From the NCBI RefSeq assembly GCF_001570365.1, contig NZ_BBYK01000059.1:80185-144184 (forward strand): a stretch of 64,000 bases of DNA, given 5' to 3'. This DNA is from Microtetraspora fusca (GTDB lineage: Bacteria > Actinomycetota > Actinomycetes > Streptosporangiales > Streptosporangiaceae). The position numbers and the translations under genes are program-made. A model generated the notes under the pieces. That model searched no databases. It worked only from the letters and a program-made list of their open reading frames with translations, and was not told where the DNA came from. This document shows, piece by piece, positions 25,437 to 33,494 of this stretch (its first letter is position 1; each line of letters opens with the position of its first letter).

Positions 25437-27665
25437 GTGGCGTCAAACGGTGGAAACCCCGATGAATCCCCGATAGGTGACGCCCTGCGCGAGGGGGATC
25501 CTCACCAGGCCGGGCCGTTCACCCTGCTCCGCCGGCTCGGCCAGGGCGGCATGGGCACCGTCTACCTCGGGCGCGCCCCCGACGGCGACCTGGTCGCGGT
25601 CAAGCTCATCCACCCCCAGTGGGCCGCCGACCCCGAATTCCGCCGCCGCTTCACCCGCGAGATCGCCGCGGCCCAGCGCGTCGCCCGCTTCTGCACCGCC
25701 CCCGTCCTGGCCGCCGATGTCGAGGGCGACACCGCCTATCTCGTCACCGAATACGTCCCCGGGCCCACGCTCCAGCAGGCCGTACGCGAGCAGGGGCCGC
25801 TCAGCGGTTCGCACCTCGAGAGCGTCGCGGTGAGCGTCGCGGTCGCGCTGCAGGCCATCCACGCCGCCGGGATCGTCCATCGCGATCTCAAACCGGGGAA
25901 CGTCCTGCTGTCCCCGCTCGGCCCCAAGGTGATCGACTTCGGCATCGCCCAGCTCGCCGAGGCCGGCGCCCACACCAGCAGCGCCATCGTCGGTACCCCC
26001 GCCTACATGCCCCCCGAACAGGCCCGAGGCGAACACGTCACCTCCGCCTCCGACATCTTCGCCTGGGGAGCCCTCGTCACCTACGCCGCCACGGGACACT
26101 CCCCCTTCGGCGACGGACCGCCGCCCAGCGTCCTCTACCGCGTCGTCCACCACGAACCCGACCTCGCCGCGCTCGAACCCGACCTGCGCGCCCTCGTCGC
26201 CCAGGCACTGGCCAAAGACCCCGCCCACCGACCCACCGCCCAGCAGCTCATCGACGCCCTCACCCGCCACGCGCCGGTCGCTCAGGCCACCGCGGCGGGC
26301 CGTACGGGCGAGGAGACGGGCGCCGAAGTCACGGGCGGGACGGCCGTCGCCCGCCGCAGCCCCCGGGTAGTCGCCGGAGCGGCGGCCGCCGCCGTGGCGC
26401 TCGTGACGGCCGGAGTCGTGATCGCCCTGCGGATCGGCCCGGCGGGCGGGGACGACGGCGGGCCTCCGTCGCAGGCCATCGGCTCGCAGAAGGTCCCCGT
26501 GTCGTCCACCGGCCCCGCCTCGGCCGCCTCCCCGGGTGGAGCGGGAGGCGGGACCGGCGGCGCTACGGACGGCGGGAAAGATCCGGCGACGGACGGCGCC
26601 GGTGGAGGCGTCAAGGACGGCAACCCTCTGGGCGGGCAGGCGGTGCGGTTCTACGTCCGCCCCGACAGCGACGCGGCCGAGCAGGCGTCGATCTGGCAGG
26701 CGGACGGCCGGAAGGGCGACGCCGCCCTCATGCGGGCGCTCGCCCGGGTCCCGCAGTCGGTCTGGCTGGAGGCGCGCATGTCCGACGCCGACGCCGCCCG
26801 GGTCGTGAACGCGACGCTCGACGTGGCCGGGAAGCAGAAGGCCGTCGCCGTGTTCGTCACGGACGGCATCCCGGTGCGCGACTGCTACCCCAACGGCGCG
26901 CCCGACTCGCGGGCGTACGCGTCGTGGATCGACGCGATCGCCACCGCCATCGGCGACCGCCCCGCCGTGGTCGTGCTGGAGCCCAACAGCCTGAGCAAGC
27001 TCCCGGGCGCGCCGGGCTGCTCCCTCGGAGGCCCCGACGGCGAGAAGAACCGTTTCGCCCAGCTCTCCGGCGCGGTCCGGCGGCTCGGCGCGCTGCCGAA
27101 GACCGCCGTCTACCTGGACGGCGGGCAACAGTACTGGCCCTCGATCGCGGACGCCGCGAGCCGCCTGATCAAAGCGGGGCTCGACCAGGCCGACGGGTAC
27201 TTTCTCAACGCCTCCGGCTTCCAGCCGACCGCGGACGTCGAGGCGTACGGCGTCAGACTGGCCAAATGCGTCCATCTCATGAAGGAGCGCGCCGGGAGCC
27301 GCTGCCAGGCTCCGGAGATCGACACCGTCTCGAATGACACGCCGGGGCTGCCCCACTTCGTCATCGACACCGGCAGGAACGGCAGGGGTGAGTGGCGTCC
27401 GCCGGCCGGGAAGTACAAACAGGCCCAGGAGTGGTGCAACCCGCCCGGCCGGGGCGTCGGCGCACGCCCCACGACGGACACCAGGAGCGGCCTGACCGAC
27501 GCCTACCTGTGGCTCCGCGACCCCACCAAGTCGAACGGCACCTGCACGCGCGGCACCTCCGGCCCCGGGGATCCCGTCTACGGGCTCATGGCCCCGCACG
27601 GCGGCGCGTTCTGGCCGGACCTCGCCCTCCAGCGGGCCAAGAACGCCGTCCCGCCGCTGCGCTGA
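25437..27665 (+). CDS. transmembrane Ser/Thr protein kinase with extracellular degenerate GH6 (cellulase-fold) domain
   Basis: A 742-residue PknB-type kinase. The kinase domain (about residues 27-275) is complete: LGQGGMG loop, Lys56 in VAVK, HRD Asp150 in IVHRDLKPGN, DFG Asp167 and the PPEQA motif. One membrane helix lies at about 311-333, then a Gly/Ser-rich linker. An extracellular domain from about 403 follows glycoside hydrolase family 6 to the end (VFVTDGIPVRDC, AYASWIDAIATAIGDRPAVV, AYLWL and SNGTC near the C-terminus). The Asp matching T. reesei Cel6A D175 is kept (D482). The catalytic acid position reads EPN (N517) instead of EPD, and the later Asp of the ESDG motif is N700. The domain probably binds rather than cleaves a beta-glucan. 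Confidence 0.85.
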   Translation: MASNGGNPDESPIGDALREGDPHQAGPFTLLRRLGQGGMGTVYLGRAPDGDLVAVKLIHPQWAADPEFRRRFTREIAAAQRVARFCTAPVLAADVEGDTAYLVTEYVPGPTLQQAVREQGPLSGSHLESVAVSVAVALQAIHAAGIVHRDLKPGNVLLSPLGPKVIDFGIAQLAEAGAHTSSAIVGTPAYMPPEQARGEHVTSASDIFAWGALVTYAATGHSPFGDGPPPSVLYRVVHHEPDLAALEPDLRALVAQALAKDPAHRPTAQQLIDALTRHAPVAQATAAGRTGEETGAEVTGGTAVARRSPRVVAGAAAAAVALVTAGVVIALRIGPAGGDDGGPPSQAIGSQKVPVSSTGPASAASPGGAGGGTGGATDGGKDPATDGAGGGVKDGNPLGGQAVRFYVRPDSDAAEQASIWQADGRKGDAALMRALARVPQSVWLEARMSDADAARVVNATLDVAGKQKAVAVFVTDGIPVRDCYPNGAPDSRAYASWIDAIATAIGDRPAVVVLEPNSLSKLPGAPGCSLGGPDGEKNRFAQLSGAVRRLGALPKTAVYLDGGQQYWPSIADAASRLIKAGLDQADGYFLNASGFQPTADVEAYGVRLAKCVHLMKERAGSRCQAPEIDTVSNDTPGLPHFVIDTGRNGRGEWRPPAGKYKQAQEWCNPPGRGVGARPTTDTRSGLTDAYLWLRDPTKSNGTCTRGTSGPGDPVYGLMAPHGGAFWPDLALQRAKNAVPPLR

Positions 27666-27749
27666 GGACGTAGGCGGCGGGGGACGGGGTTCTGTCGGCC
27701 CCGGCTGCTAGGAATCTCACCGTCACCTCCGACGAGCGAAGGACGTCCG

Positions 27750-28142
27750 ATGGCGTTGGTCACATTCCGCGACGAGACCGCGACCGGCAGGTCGCTGGAC
27801 GAGTTCGTCCTGCCCGGCGTGCCCGAGCGGATCTCCGCCCGAGAGCTGGTACGGCTGCGCGTGCGCGAGGAGGTCGCCCGATACAACGCGGCTCCGTCGG
27901 CTCACTTCCGCGGCCTGGTCAGGCCGACCGAGGCCGAGGTCGAGCTGAACGGCTACCGGATGCGCACCGCCCGCAGGCTCGACTGGGAGCGGCAGGCCGA
28001 CGCGGCCGAGGCGGCCTTCGCCCGCAACGGGTTCATCCTCCTGGTCGGCGACCGGCAGATCGAGGACCTGGCCGACGAGATCGACCTGGCGGCCGACCCC
28101 GTGGTGTCCTTCGTCAAGCTCGTCCCCCTGGTCGGAGGCTGA
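27750..28142 (+). CDS. hypothetical protein, 130 residues, upstream of DUF4132 gene
   Basis: Not recognised by family. It is a soluble, charged protein with no signal peptide or membrane segment. It has a RISARELVRLRVREEVARYN helix at about residues 29-48, a middle region ending NGYRMRTARRLDWERQADAA and a final GFILLVGDRQIEDLADEIDL block. The ATG at 27750 has GAAGGAC about seven bases upstream. It ends about 55 bases before the DUF4132 gene on the same strand, and the two probably form an operon. I have a weak memory of similar small proteins beside DUF4132 genes elsewhere, which would make them partners (inference). Confidence 0.7.
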   Translation: MALVTFRDETATGRSLDEFVLPGVPERISARELVRLRVREEVARYNAAPSAHFRGLVRPTEAEVELNGYRMRTARRLDWERQADAAEAAFARNGFILLVGDRQIEDLADEIDLAADPVVSFVKLVPLVGG

Positions 28143-28197
28143 CCGTGGGCGTCGTCGCCGATCCGTCCGTCGCCCGCCATATCAAGGGATGATCCCG

Positions 28198-30528
28198 ATG
28201 CGCCTCTCTCCCGCCGCGCTGACCCTGCGCGCGCTCATGACCGACCCGGACACCACCGGCGACCCATGGTTTGAGAAGTCCTACCTGACCGCTTCCGACC
28301 TGGGCGCGCTCCTGCCGTACGCGTACCGGACGACGGGGAGCGGAGGCACGTCCATGTCGGCGAGGTTCGTGGTGGAGGACGCCGTCAAGGAGCGCCAGCC
28401 GTCGTTCACGCCGGAGGCGTGCGCCGGCCTGTTCCTGGCCCTCGTGGACGGGCTGCCGGAGCGCCAGTGGTCCAACCTTCCCCTGGCCGCGGCGGCGTTG
28501 GTGCGCTGCCCCGACGGCCCGCCACGCGCCGACCTCGCCGAGCCCGCGCGGGCGTTGGTGCGCTTCCACCTCGGCTCGCGCCGCCTGGAGCACCCGCACG
28601 CGCTGCTGGCGGTCGCCGGGCTCGCCGGGCTGGACGACGAGGTGGCCGCGGTGCTCAAGACCGGGCCGGGTCCGATCGCCACGGGCGAGATCGACCTGCT
28701 GCTCGGCTGGGAGGCGGAGCGCCGGGCCCTGCTGGCCGAGATCGTCGAGAGGAGCTACGGCTGCCCTCCCCCGCTGCCCGACGCCTGGGAGCGGCTGGCC
28801 GCGATCCCGGAGTACGCGGCCTTCGCCCGCTCCGCCCTGGAAGTGGCCGACACCAGGGTCGCCGCCATCCACGCGGGCGAGATCCCCTATCGCGCCGACC
28901 GCGCCTTCGACGACGGGGAGAAGACCGTGCTCGGCCGGGCCGTACGGCTGGCGCTGCGGCAGGACGAACCGTGGCTGCCCGACCTGTTCGACCGGCTGGC
29001 GCGCGGCGTGGCGGTGGCGCCCACCACGGCGCGCACGCTGCCCTCCCAGGGCCTGCTGTACGAGATGGCCCGCGCCGCGGAGGAGTTCCCGACCCCGGAG
29101 GCGGTCGGCGCGCTGCGGGCCGCGCGGGAGGTGACGCGGCACGCGGGCGTGCCCAAGCAACTCGACCGCACGCTCAAGCGGATCGAACAGGCGCTGGCCG
29201 ATCGGGTCGAGGTGGCCTTCCGGATGCCGGACCTCGGGTTCGAGCCGGGCGGGCGGCTCCGCGTGCCCGTCGGCGGGCACGCGGCCGTGATCTCCGTCGG
29301 CGACGACGTCGAGCTGGCCTGGTGGCAGGGCGACAAGCGGCTCAAGGGGGTGCCCGCGGCGGTACGGCGGGACCATGCCGACGAGGTCAAGCGCCTGCGC
29401 GACCTGACGGGGCGAGCCCGCCGGCAGCTCACCACGCTGATCCGCGCGCTGGAGGCGGGATTCCCCGGCGAGACGGCCCATCCGTACGCGACCTGGCGGG
29501 AGCGGCTGGCCGACCATCCGATCGCCGGGACGGTCGCACGGCGGCTGATCTGGGAGATCGAGGTCTCCCCCGGGCGACGGGTGAGCGTACTGGGCGGCGC
29601 CACGGACGCCGACATCGCCGGAATCACCGGGGTCGCGCCGCCGCCCGACGCCCCGGTCCGGCTGTGGCATCCGGTCCGCGCCTTTCTGGACGACGTACGC
29701 GCGTGGCGCGAACGGATCAGTGAGGACCGGATCAGGCAGCCGTTCAAGCAGGCGTTCCGCGAGATCTACCCGCTCACCCCCGCCGAGGAGCGCACCGGCG
29801 TCTACTCCAACCGGTTCGCCGCCCACGTGGTGGACTACCGGAAGCTGTACGCGCTGTTCAAGCAGCGCGGCTGGGCGGCCGACATGCTGGGCCCGTGGGA
29901 CGGCGGCAGCCACGGGACGGCCCGGCGCATGCTCGCCGGCGGACGCTGGCAAGCGTTGTTCCTCCACGAGGCCGACGGATCGGGCGAGCACGCCACCACC
30001 GACCAGATCCGCTTCCATCGCAACGAAGACGGCGAATGGCGGCAGGCGGCGCTCAGCGAGGTGCCGCCGCTGGTGTTCAGCGAGGCGATGCGGGATGTGG
30101 ACCTGTTCGTCGCGGTCACGTCGATCGCCACCGATCCCGGGTGGGCCGACCGCGGCGACGCCCGCCGCGACGACTACTGGCACACGGCCGCCTTCGGCCC
30201 GCTGCCGCCTTCGGCGGAGGTCCGTCGGGACGCGCTGGCCCGCCTGCTGCCGCGCACCGCGATCGCGGAGCGCTGCGTCCTGACGGACCGCTACCTGCAG
30301 GTCCGGGGCGATCTGCGGAGCTACCGGATCCATCTGGGCAGCGCCAACATCCTCATGGACCCCGGCGACGTCTACCTGTGCATCGTCAGCGCCCCGGACG
30401 CGGCCGACGACGTCTTCCTGCCGTTCGAGGAGGACGGGCGACTCGGGCTGATCCTCAGCAAGGCGTTCCTACTGGCCCGCGACAGCGAGATCGAGGACGA
30501 GACCATCCTGCGGCAAATCAAGGGGTGA
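28198..30528 (+). CDS. DUF4132 domain-containing protein
   Basis: A 776-residue cytoplasmic protein of unknown function. The N-terminal half is helical and repeat-like (EACAGLFLALVDGLPERQWS, LLAVAGLAGLDDEVAAVL). The middle carries the DUF4132 core (FRMPDLGFEPGGRLRVPVGG, AVISVGDDVELAWWQGDKRL, WHPVRAFLDDVRAWRERI, RQPFKQAFREIYPLTPAEER). The C-terminal block, RYLQVRGDLRSYRIHLGSAN then ILMDPGDVYLCIV, is the conserved module that I recall as a separate DUF (DUF7737). The ATG at 28198 is preferred because AAGGG lies nine bases before it; another ATG three codons upstream abuts that site. Related E. coli proteins were once named MolR without a proven role. Confidence 0.85.
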   Translation: MRLSPAALTLRALMTDPDTTGDPWFEKSYLTASDLGALLPYAYRTTGSGGTSMSARFVVEDAVKERQPSFTPEACAGLFLALVDGLPERQWSNLPLAAAALVRCPDGPPRADLAEPARALVRFHLGSRRLEHPHALLAVAGLAGLDDEVAAVLKTGPGPIATGEIDLLLGWEAERRALLAEIVERSYGCPPPLPDAWERLAAIPEYAAFARSALEVADTRVAAIHAGEIPYRADRAFDDGEKTVLGRAVRLALRQDEPWLPDLFDRLARGVAVAPTTARTLPSQGLLYEMARAAEEFPTPEAVGALRAAREVTRHAGVPKQLDRTLKRIEQALADRVEVAFRMPDLGFEPGGRLRVPVGGHAAVISVGDDVELAWWQGDKRLKGVPAAVRRDHADEVKRLRDLTGRARRQLTTLIRALEAGFPGETAHPYATWRERLADHPIAGTVARRLIWEIEVSPGRRVSVLGGATDADIAGITGVAPPPDAPVRLWHPVRAFLDDVRAWRERISEDRIRQPFKQAFREIYPLTPAEERTGVYSNRFAAHVVDYRKLYALFKQRGWAADMLGPWDGGSHGTARRMLAGGRWQALFLHEADGSGEHATTDQIRFHRNEDGEWRQAALSEVPPLVFSEAMRDVDLFVAVTSIATDPGWADRGDARRDDYWHTAAFGPLPPSAEVRRDALARLLPRTAIAERCVLTDRYLQVRGDLRSYRIHLGSANILMDPGDVYLCIVSAPDAADDVFLPFEEDGRLGLILSKAFLLARDSEIEDETILRQIKG

Positions 30529-30665
30529 ACGGCCGCGGGCCCTGACGGCGGAGCCCGCTGAGCCCGACGTCCACGAACGTCCGCGACGCGCTCCATGCCG
30601 CCGCCTCGCACAACCGCCGGCAATGGGCGCGTCCTCGAATGATGGCAGGGCGGCTCCCCGGGCCG

Positions 30666-30671
30666 TAGCCT
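30666..30671 (+). promoter_or_regulatory. -10 element TAGCCT placed for a leaderless mRNA
   Basis: TAGCCT ends six bases before the GTG at 30678, the same arrangement as in front of tetR (19520). Confidence 0.4.
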
Positions 30672-30677
30672 GTGATC

Positions 30678-31157
30678 GTGGCCGACCTCACCCCGTCCCC
30701 GCAGGGGGTTCCCGCCAGGAGCGGCGGGGGGACGTTGATCTCCATGGCCGTGATCGTCACCGGCCTGGCGCTCGCCGTCACCGCCGTCCTTCCCTGGGCC
30801 GGGGTGACGGCGGAGTTCGGCCTGGTGGGCACCGAGCTCACCCGGGCGATCCGCGGCGTCGACAGGGCCCCGGGCTGGTTCGTCCTGGGCGCGGGCATCG
30901 CGGCCACGCTCCTGGGCGTTCTCGGGATGACGAGGAGCAGGCTGTTCACCGGGTTCGCGATCCTGCCCGGCGCCGTCGCCGCGTTCGCGCTGGCCATGTT
31001 CCTGACCGACCCGCAGGAGTGGGTCGAGCGGCTGAGCTTCCGCATCCCCGGCCTGGTGGACGTGCATCCCAGCGTCCAGTACGGCTGGTTCGCCGCCCTG
31101 ATCGCCTCCGTCGCGGTCGCCGCCCTGGCCGCCGCCGCCCTCCTGCGCCGCCGCTGA
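30678..31157 (+). CDS. small four-helix membrane protein, function unknown
   Basis: A 159-residue protein with a Pro/Gly-rich N-terminal tail and four hydrophobic segments: about 24-44 (ISMAVIVTGLALAVTAVLPW), 65-85, 90-110 and 133-155. A short extracytoplasmic loop, LTDPQEWVERLSFRIPGLVD, lies before the last helix, and the C-terminus is RRR. The topology resembles the small Trp-containing actinobacterial membrane proteins near tryptophan genes, but no trp gene is present, so I leave it unnamed. GTG 30678 is preferred over GTG 30672 because of the -10 spacing. It is convergent with era. Confidence 0.75.
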   Translation: MADLTPSPQGVPARSGGGTLISMAVIVTGLALAVTAVLPWAGVTAEFGLVGTELTRAIRGVDRAPGWFVLGAGIAATLLGVLGMTRSRLFTGFAILPGAVAAFALAMFLTDPQEWVERLSFRIPGLVDVHPSVQYGWFAALIASVAVAALAAAALLRRR

Positions 31158-31180
31158 CGGCACGACACCGGCCTGAAGAC

Positions 31181-31235
31181 CGTCGGCCGCCGCCCGCCCC
31201 GCGGGGTAGCGGTGGCGGAGGCCGGACGGCCGACG
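31181..31235. terminator. bidirectional terminator-like hairpin before era 3' end
   Basis: CGTCGGCC (31181-31188) pairs with GGCCGACG (31228-31235), and inner GCCGCC/GGTGGC segments extend the stem. It lies between convergent genes. Confidence 0.5.
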
Positions 31236-31254
31236 TTCGAGAGGTCCCCGAGAC

Positions 31255-32160
31255 TCAGTCGTAGAAGCCGAGGCGGCGGAGCTGCTTGGGGTCGCGCTGC
31301 CACTCCTTCGCGACCTTGACCCGCAGGTCGAGGTAGACGCGGGTGCCGAGCAAGGCCTCGATCTGCTTGCGCGCCCGGGTGCCGACGTCCTTGAGCCGGG
31401 CACCCGCCGGACCGATCACGATCGCCTTCTGCGACGGCCGCTCCACGAACATGTGGGCGTAGATGTCGAGGAGGTCGTCCCGGCCCTCGCGCGGGCCCAT
31501 CTCCTCCACGACGACCGCGATGGAGTGCGGCAGCTCGTCACGGACCCCTTCGAGCGCCGCCTCGCGGATCAGCTCGGCCACGAGAACCTGCTCGGGCTCG
31601 TCGGTCAGCTCGCCTCCGGCGTACAGGGGCGGGGACTCGGGCAGCCGCGCGGTGAGCAGGTCGGCGAGCACGTCGAGCTGCTCTCCGCTCTCGGCGGAGA
31701 CCGGCACGATCTCCTCGAAGTTCGCCAGGGACGAGACCGCGAGGAGCTGCTCGGCGATCTGCTGCCGGCTGGCCAGGTCGCACTTGGTCACCACGGCGAC
31801 GAGCGGCGTCTTCTTGACCGCGGCGATCTTCTCGGCGATGAACCTGTCGCCCTTGCCGATGGGCTCGTTGGCCGGCACGCAGAAGCCGATCACGTCCACC
31901 TCGGTCAGCGTGGACAGCACGAGGCTGTCGAGCCGCTCGCCGAGCAGGGTGCGCGGCCGGTGCAGGCCGGGGGTGTCCACGATGACGAGCTGTGAGCCGG
32001 GCCGGTGCACGATCCCGCGGATGGCCCGCCGCGTGGTCTGCGGCTTGGAGGAGGTGATGGCCACCTTCGTGCCGACCAGCGCGTTCATCAGCGTGGACTT
32101 GCCCACGTTCGGCCGCCCGACGAAGCAGGCGAAACCGGCGCGGAATTCGGGAGTGCTCAC
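31255..32160 (-). CDS. era: GTPase Era
   Basis: Essential GTPase that assists 16S rRNA maturation and 30S assembly. The 301-residue protein has G1 GRPNVGKS (15-22), a G2 region around SSKPQTTRRAIRG, G3 DTPG (62-65), G4 as TKCD (about 124-127) and a C-terminal KH domain (QKAIVIGPAGARLKDVGTRA, about 239-258) that binds the 3' end of 16S rRNA. The start is GTG at 32160, two bases after the stop of the deaminase-like gene, so it is translated as part of the lipoprotein/deaminase-like/era operon. Confidence 0.97.
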   Translation of the reverse strand: MSTPEFRAGFACFVGRPNVGKSTLMNALVGTKVAITSSKPQTTRRAIRGIVHRPGSQLVIVDTPGLHRPRTLLGERLDSLVLSTLTEVDVIGFCVPANEPIGKGDRFIAEKIAAVKKTPLVAVVTKCDLASRQQIAEQLLAVSSLANFEEIVPVSAESGEQLDVLADLLTARLPESPPLYAGGELTDEPEQVLVAELIREAALEGVRDELPHSIAVVVEEMGPREGRDDLLDIYAHMFVERPSQKAIVIGPAGARLKDVGTRARKQIEALLGTRVYLDLRVKVAKEWQRDPKQLRRLGFYD

Positions 32161-32161
32161 G

Positions 32162-32497
32162 TCAGACGTACCGGCCCTTCACCACACCGTCGGGACCGGC
32201 CAGGAAGATGGGGGCCTTGCCGAGGTCCCGGACCGCGGCGACGTCCCGCTCGCCCGGCTCGTCCACCTCGCCGACCAGCGCCACGGCCTCCAGAGACGCC
32301 GCCCCACTGGAGACCGCCATCGCCACCGCCACCTGCGTCGCGGACAGCTCCAGCGAGGGCAGGGCGACGTTCGTCGCCACGTACGTGCGCCCGGTCTCGT
32401 CCCGTACGGCGGCGCCCTCGGCCGAGCCGTTGCGCGCGCGGGCCGACCTGGCCAGCGTGATGATCTTTTGGTCTTCGGGGTCGAGTGTCTCAGTCAC
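32162..32497 (-). CDS. cytidine-deaminase-like protein lacking the zinc/catalytic residues
   Basis: A 111-residue protein whose N-terminal two thirds follow the cytidine deaminase fold (GSAEGAAVRDETGRTYVATN, then a VALPSLELSATQVAVAMAVS helix). Active deaminases have a Cys-Ala-Glu (or His-Ala-Glu) at the start of this helix and a later PCxxC. Here the helix starts SAT and no cysteine occurs anywhere in the protein. It is also about 20 residues short. It therefore cannot be an ordinary zinc deaminase; a binding or structural role is likely (inference). It overlaps the lipoprotein gene by four bases (GTGA) and abuts era. Confidence 0.75.
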   Translation of the reverse strand: MTETLDPEDQKIITLARSARARNGSAEGAAVRDETGRTYVATNVALPSLELSATQVAVAMAVSSGAASLEAVALVGEVDEPGERDVAAVRDLGKAPIFLAGPDGVVKGRYV

Positions 32498-33159
32498 AGG
32501 TCAAGGGTACTGACCCTTCCGACCAGGACCCTGGCGAGTGCCGCGGTGCCCTTGACGTCCGCGGACGCGACTCCCCCATGAACGAGGGTGATCAGCGCGT
32601 CCCCCTGCCGCGCCACCACCAGGTGCATCTCGTACGGATATCCGCCGACCCGGCCCCTGAGCCGCCGCGCCTCGACATCGTCGCCCACGTCTTTGATCGG
32701 CAGGCGTGAGGCGCGGAGGCGGTCGCCCTTGCCCGGGCCCCCGGCGGCGGCGACGCGGCAGCTCCGCATGGCCCGTTCCAGCCGGCCGAGCACCCCGCCG
32801 GCCGCGTTGTCCCCGTAGACCGCGAGGCCGACGGCCGCGGTCTCGCCAACGTGCTTCCCCTCGTAGGTGGTGGCGGTCCCGGCGACGAGGTCGCGCGTGG
32901 GCGGCCGGCCCGCCGCCGCGTCGAACAGGACCCGGCAGTCACCGCTCTTGGCCCGGAACGGCGGCTTCCACTGCTCGCGCTGGTGGTCGGAGAAGCCCTG
33001 GGGCATGTCCTCGATCCCGCCGAGCAGGACCTTCAACCGTCCTGCGTCCACAGCCGCCTGCTGTGTCGCGTCTCCACCGCCGTCGTCGCATCCCGCCAGC
33101 GCGGCCACGAGACAGGCCGCGGCCGCGGCCGCGCAGACAGCACCGCCGATGATCCGCAT
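32494..33159 (-). CDS. putative lipoprotein (sensor-domain-like)
   Basis: A 221-residue secreted lipoprotein. The start ATG 33159 gives a typical type-II signal: MRIIGG, a long Ala/Val stretch and the lipobox LAGC at about residues 19-22. The mature part (IEDMPQGFSDHQREQWKPPF, VLFDAAAGRPPTRDL, TATTYEGKHVGETAAVGLAV, RLERAMRSCRV) has the general look of the extracellular PknH/LppH-type sensor fold with conserved cysteines, but I cannot prove this. It heads the operon with the deaminase-like gene and era; the leader region contains a strong hairpin. Confidence 0.72.
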   Translation of the reverse strand: MRIIGGAVCAAAAAACLVAALAGCDDGGGDATQQAAVDAGRLKVLLGGIEDMPQGFSDHQREQWKPPFRAKSGDCRVLFDAAAGRPPTRDLVAGTATTYEGKHVGETAAVGLAVYGDNAAGGVLGRLERAMRSCRVAAAGGPGKGDRLRASRLPIKDVGDDVEARRLRGRVGGYPYEMHLVVARQGDALITLVHGGVASADVKGTAALARVLVGRVSTLDL

Positions 33160-33255
33160 TCCGGTGTCCCCCGTTCTCCGGCGGGTCCGGAAGATCCCCG
33201 CCGACGGCTTTCTTCCCCGGCGGCAAAAGTGGCAATCACCCTGAGTAACCAATAT

Positions 33256-33290
33256 GGGCCTCTCACCCGATCAATTCGGGCGAGAGGCCC
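33256..33290 (-). terminator. strong hairpin, terminator for minus-strand transcription or leader attenuator
   Basis: GGGCCTCTC (33256-33264) pairs with GAGAGGCCC (33282-33290) and CCCGA (33266-33270) with TCGGG (33276-33280); one A-C mismatch lies between the two helices. On the minus strand the stem is followed by ATATTGGTT, which favours termination in that direction. Confidence 0.55.
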
Positions 33291-33330
33291 CAAGGAACTC
33301 CCCCGTGTTCTCCCCTTGTGAGGAAGGGAG

Positions 33331-33363
33331 CCGGTGCGCCGCGAACCCCTCCCGGCGCGCCGG
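33331..33363. repeat. second inverted repeat in the divergent region
   Basis: CCGGTGCGCCG (33331-33341) pairs with CGGCGCGCCGG (33353-33363) with one G-T wobble and an 11-base loop. Its role is unknown. Confidence 0.45.
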
Positions 33364-33420
33364 TACTTCCCCTCATAACGCCCCGAACCCCCCGGGCGTC
33401 TGAAGAGATCCTCGCCGACC

Positions 33421-33449
33421 CCACTTGTAAGCCACTTGAGACCCACTTG
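33421..33449 (+). promoter_or_regulatory. three CCACTTG direct repeats at 11-bp spacing (SARP-type operator candidate)
   Basis: CCACTTG begins at 33421, 33432 and 33443, so the copies lie on one face of the helix. Heptameric direct repeats at one-turn spacing upstream of a promoter are the known binding sites of SARP/OmpR-fold activators. The nearby gene at 33896-37192 encodes such a regulator. A TAGGGG that could serve as -10 lies at 33474-33479. Confidence 0.6.
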
Positions 33450-33494
33450 CCCGGCCTCCGGCGCCACCGCGCCTAGGGGGTTCCAACTGGCCGG

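Larger units (their letters stand above)
33160..33494. other. 335-bp divergent region with two hairpins and phased repeats
   Basis: Between the lipoprotein and PPOX starts. From left to right it contains a 14-bp-stem hairpin (33256-33290), a second hairpin (33331-33363) and three CCACTTG direct repeats (33421-33449). No gene was recognised. Confidence 0.6.

Noticed and set aside
28114..30333. 739-codon minus-strand open frame
   Set aside because: It is antisense to the DUF4132 gene and has no recognisable motifs.
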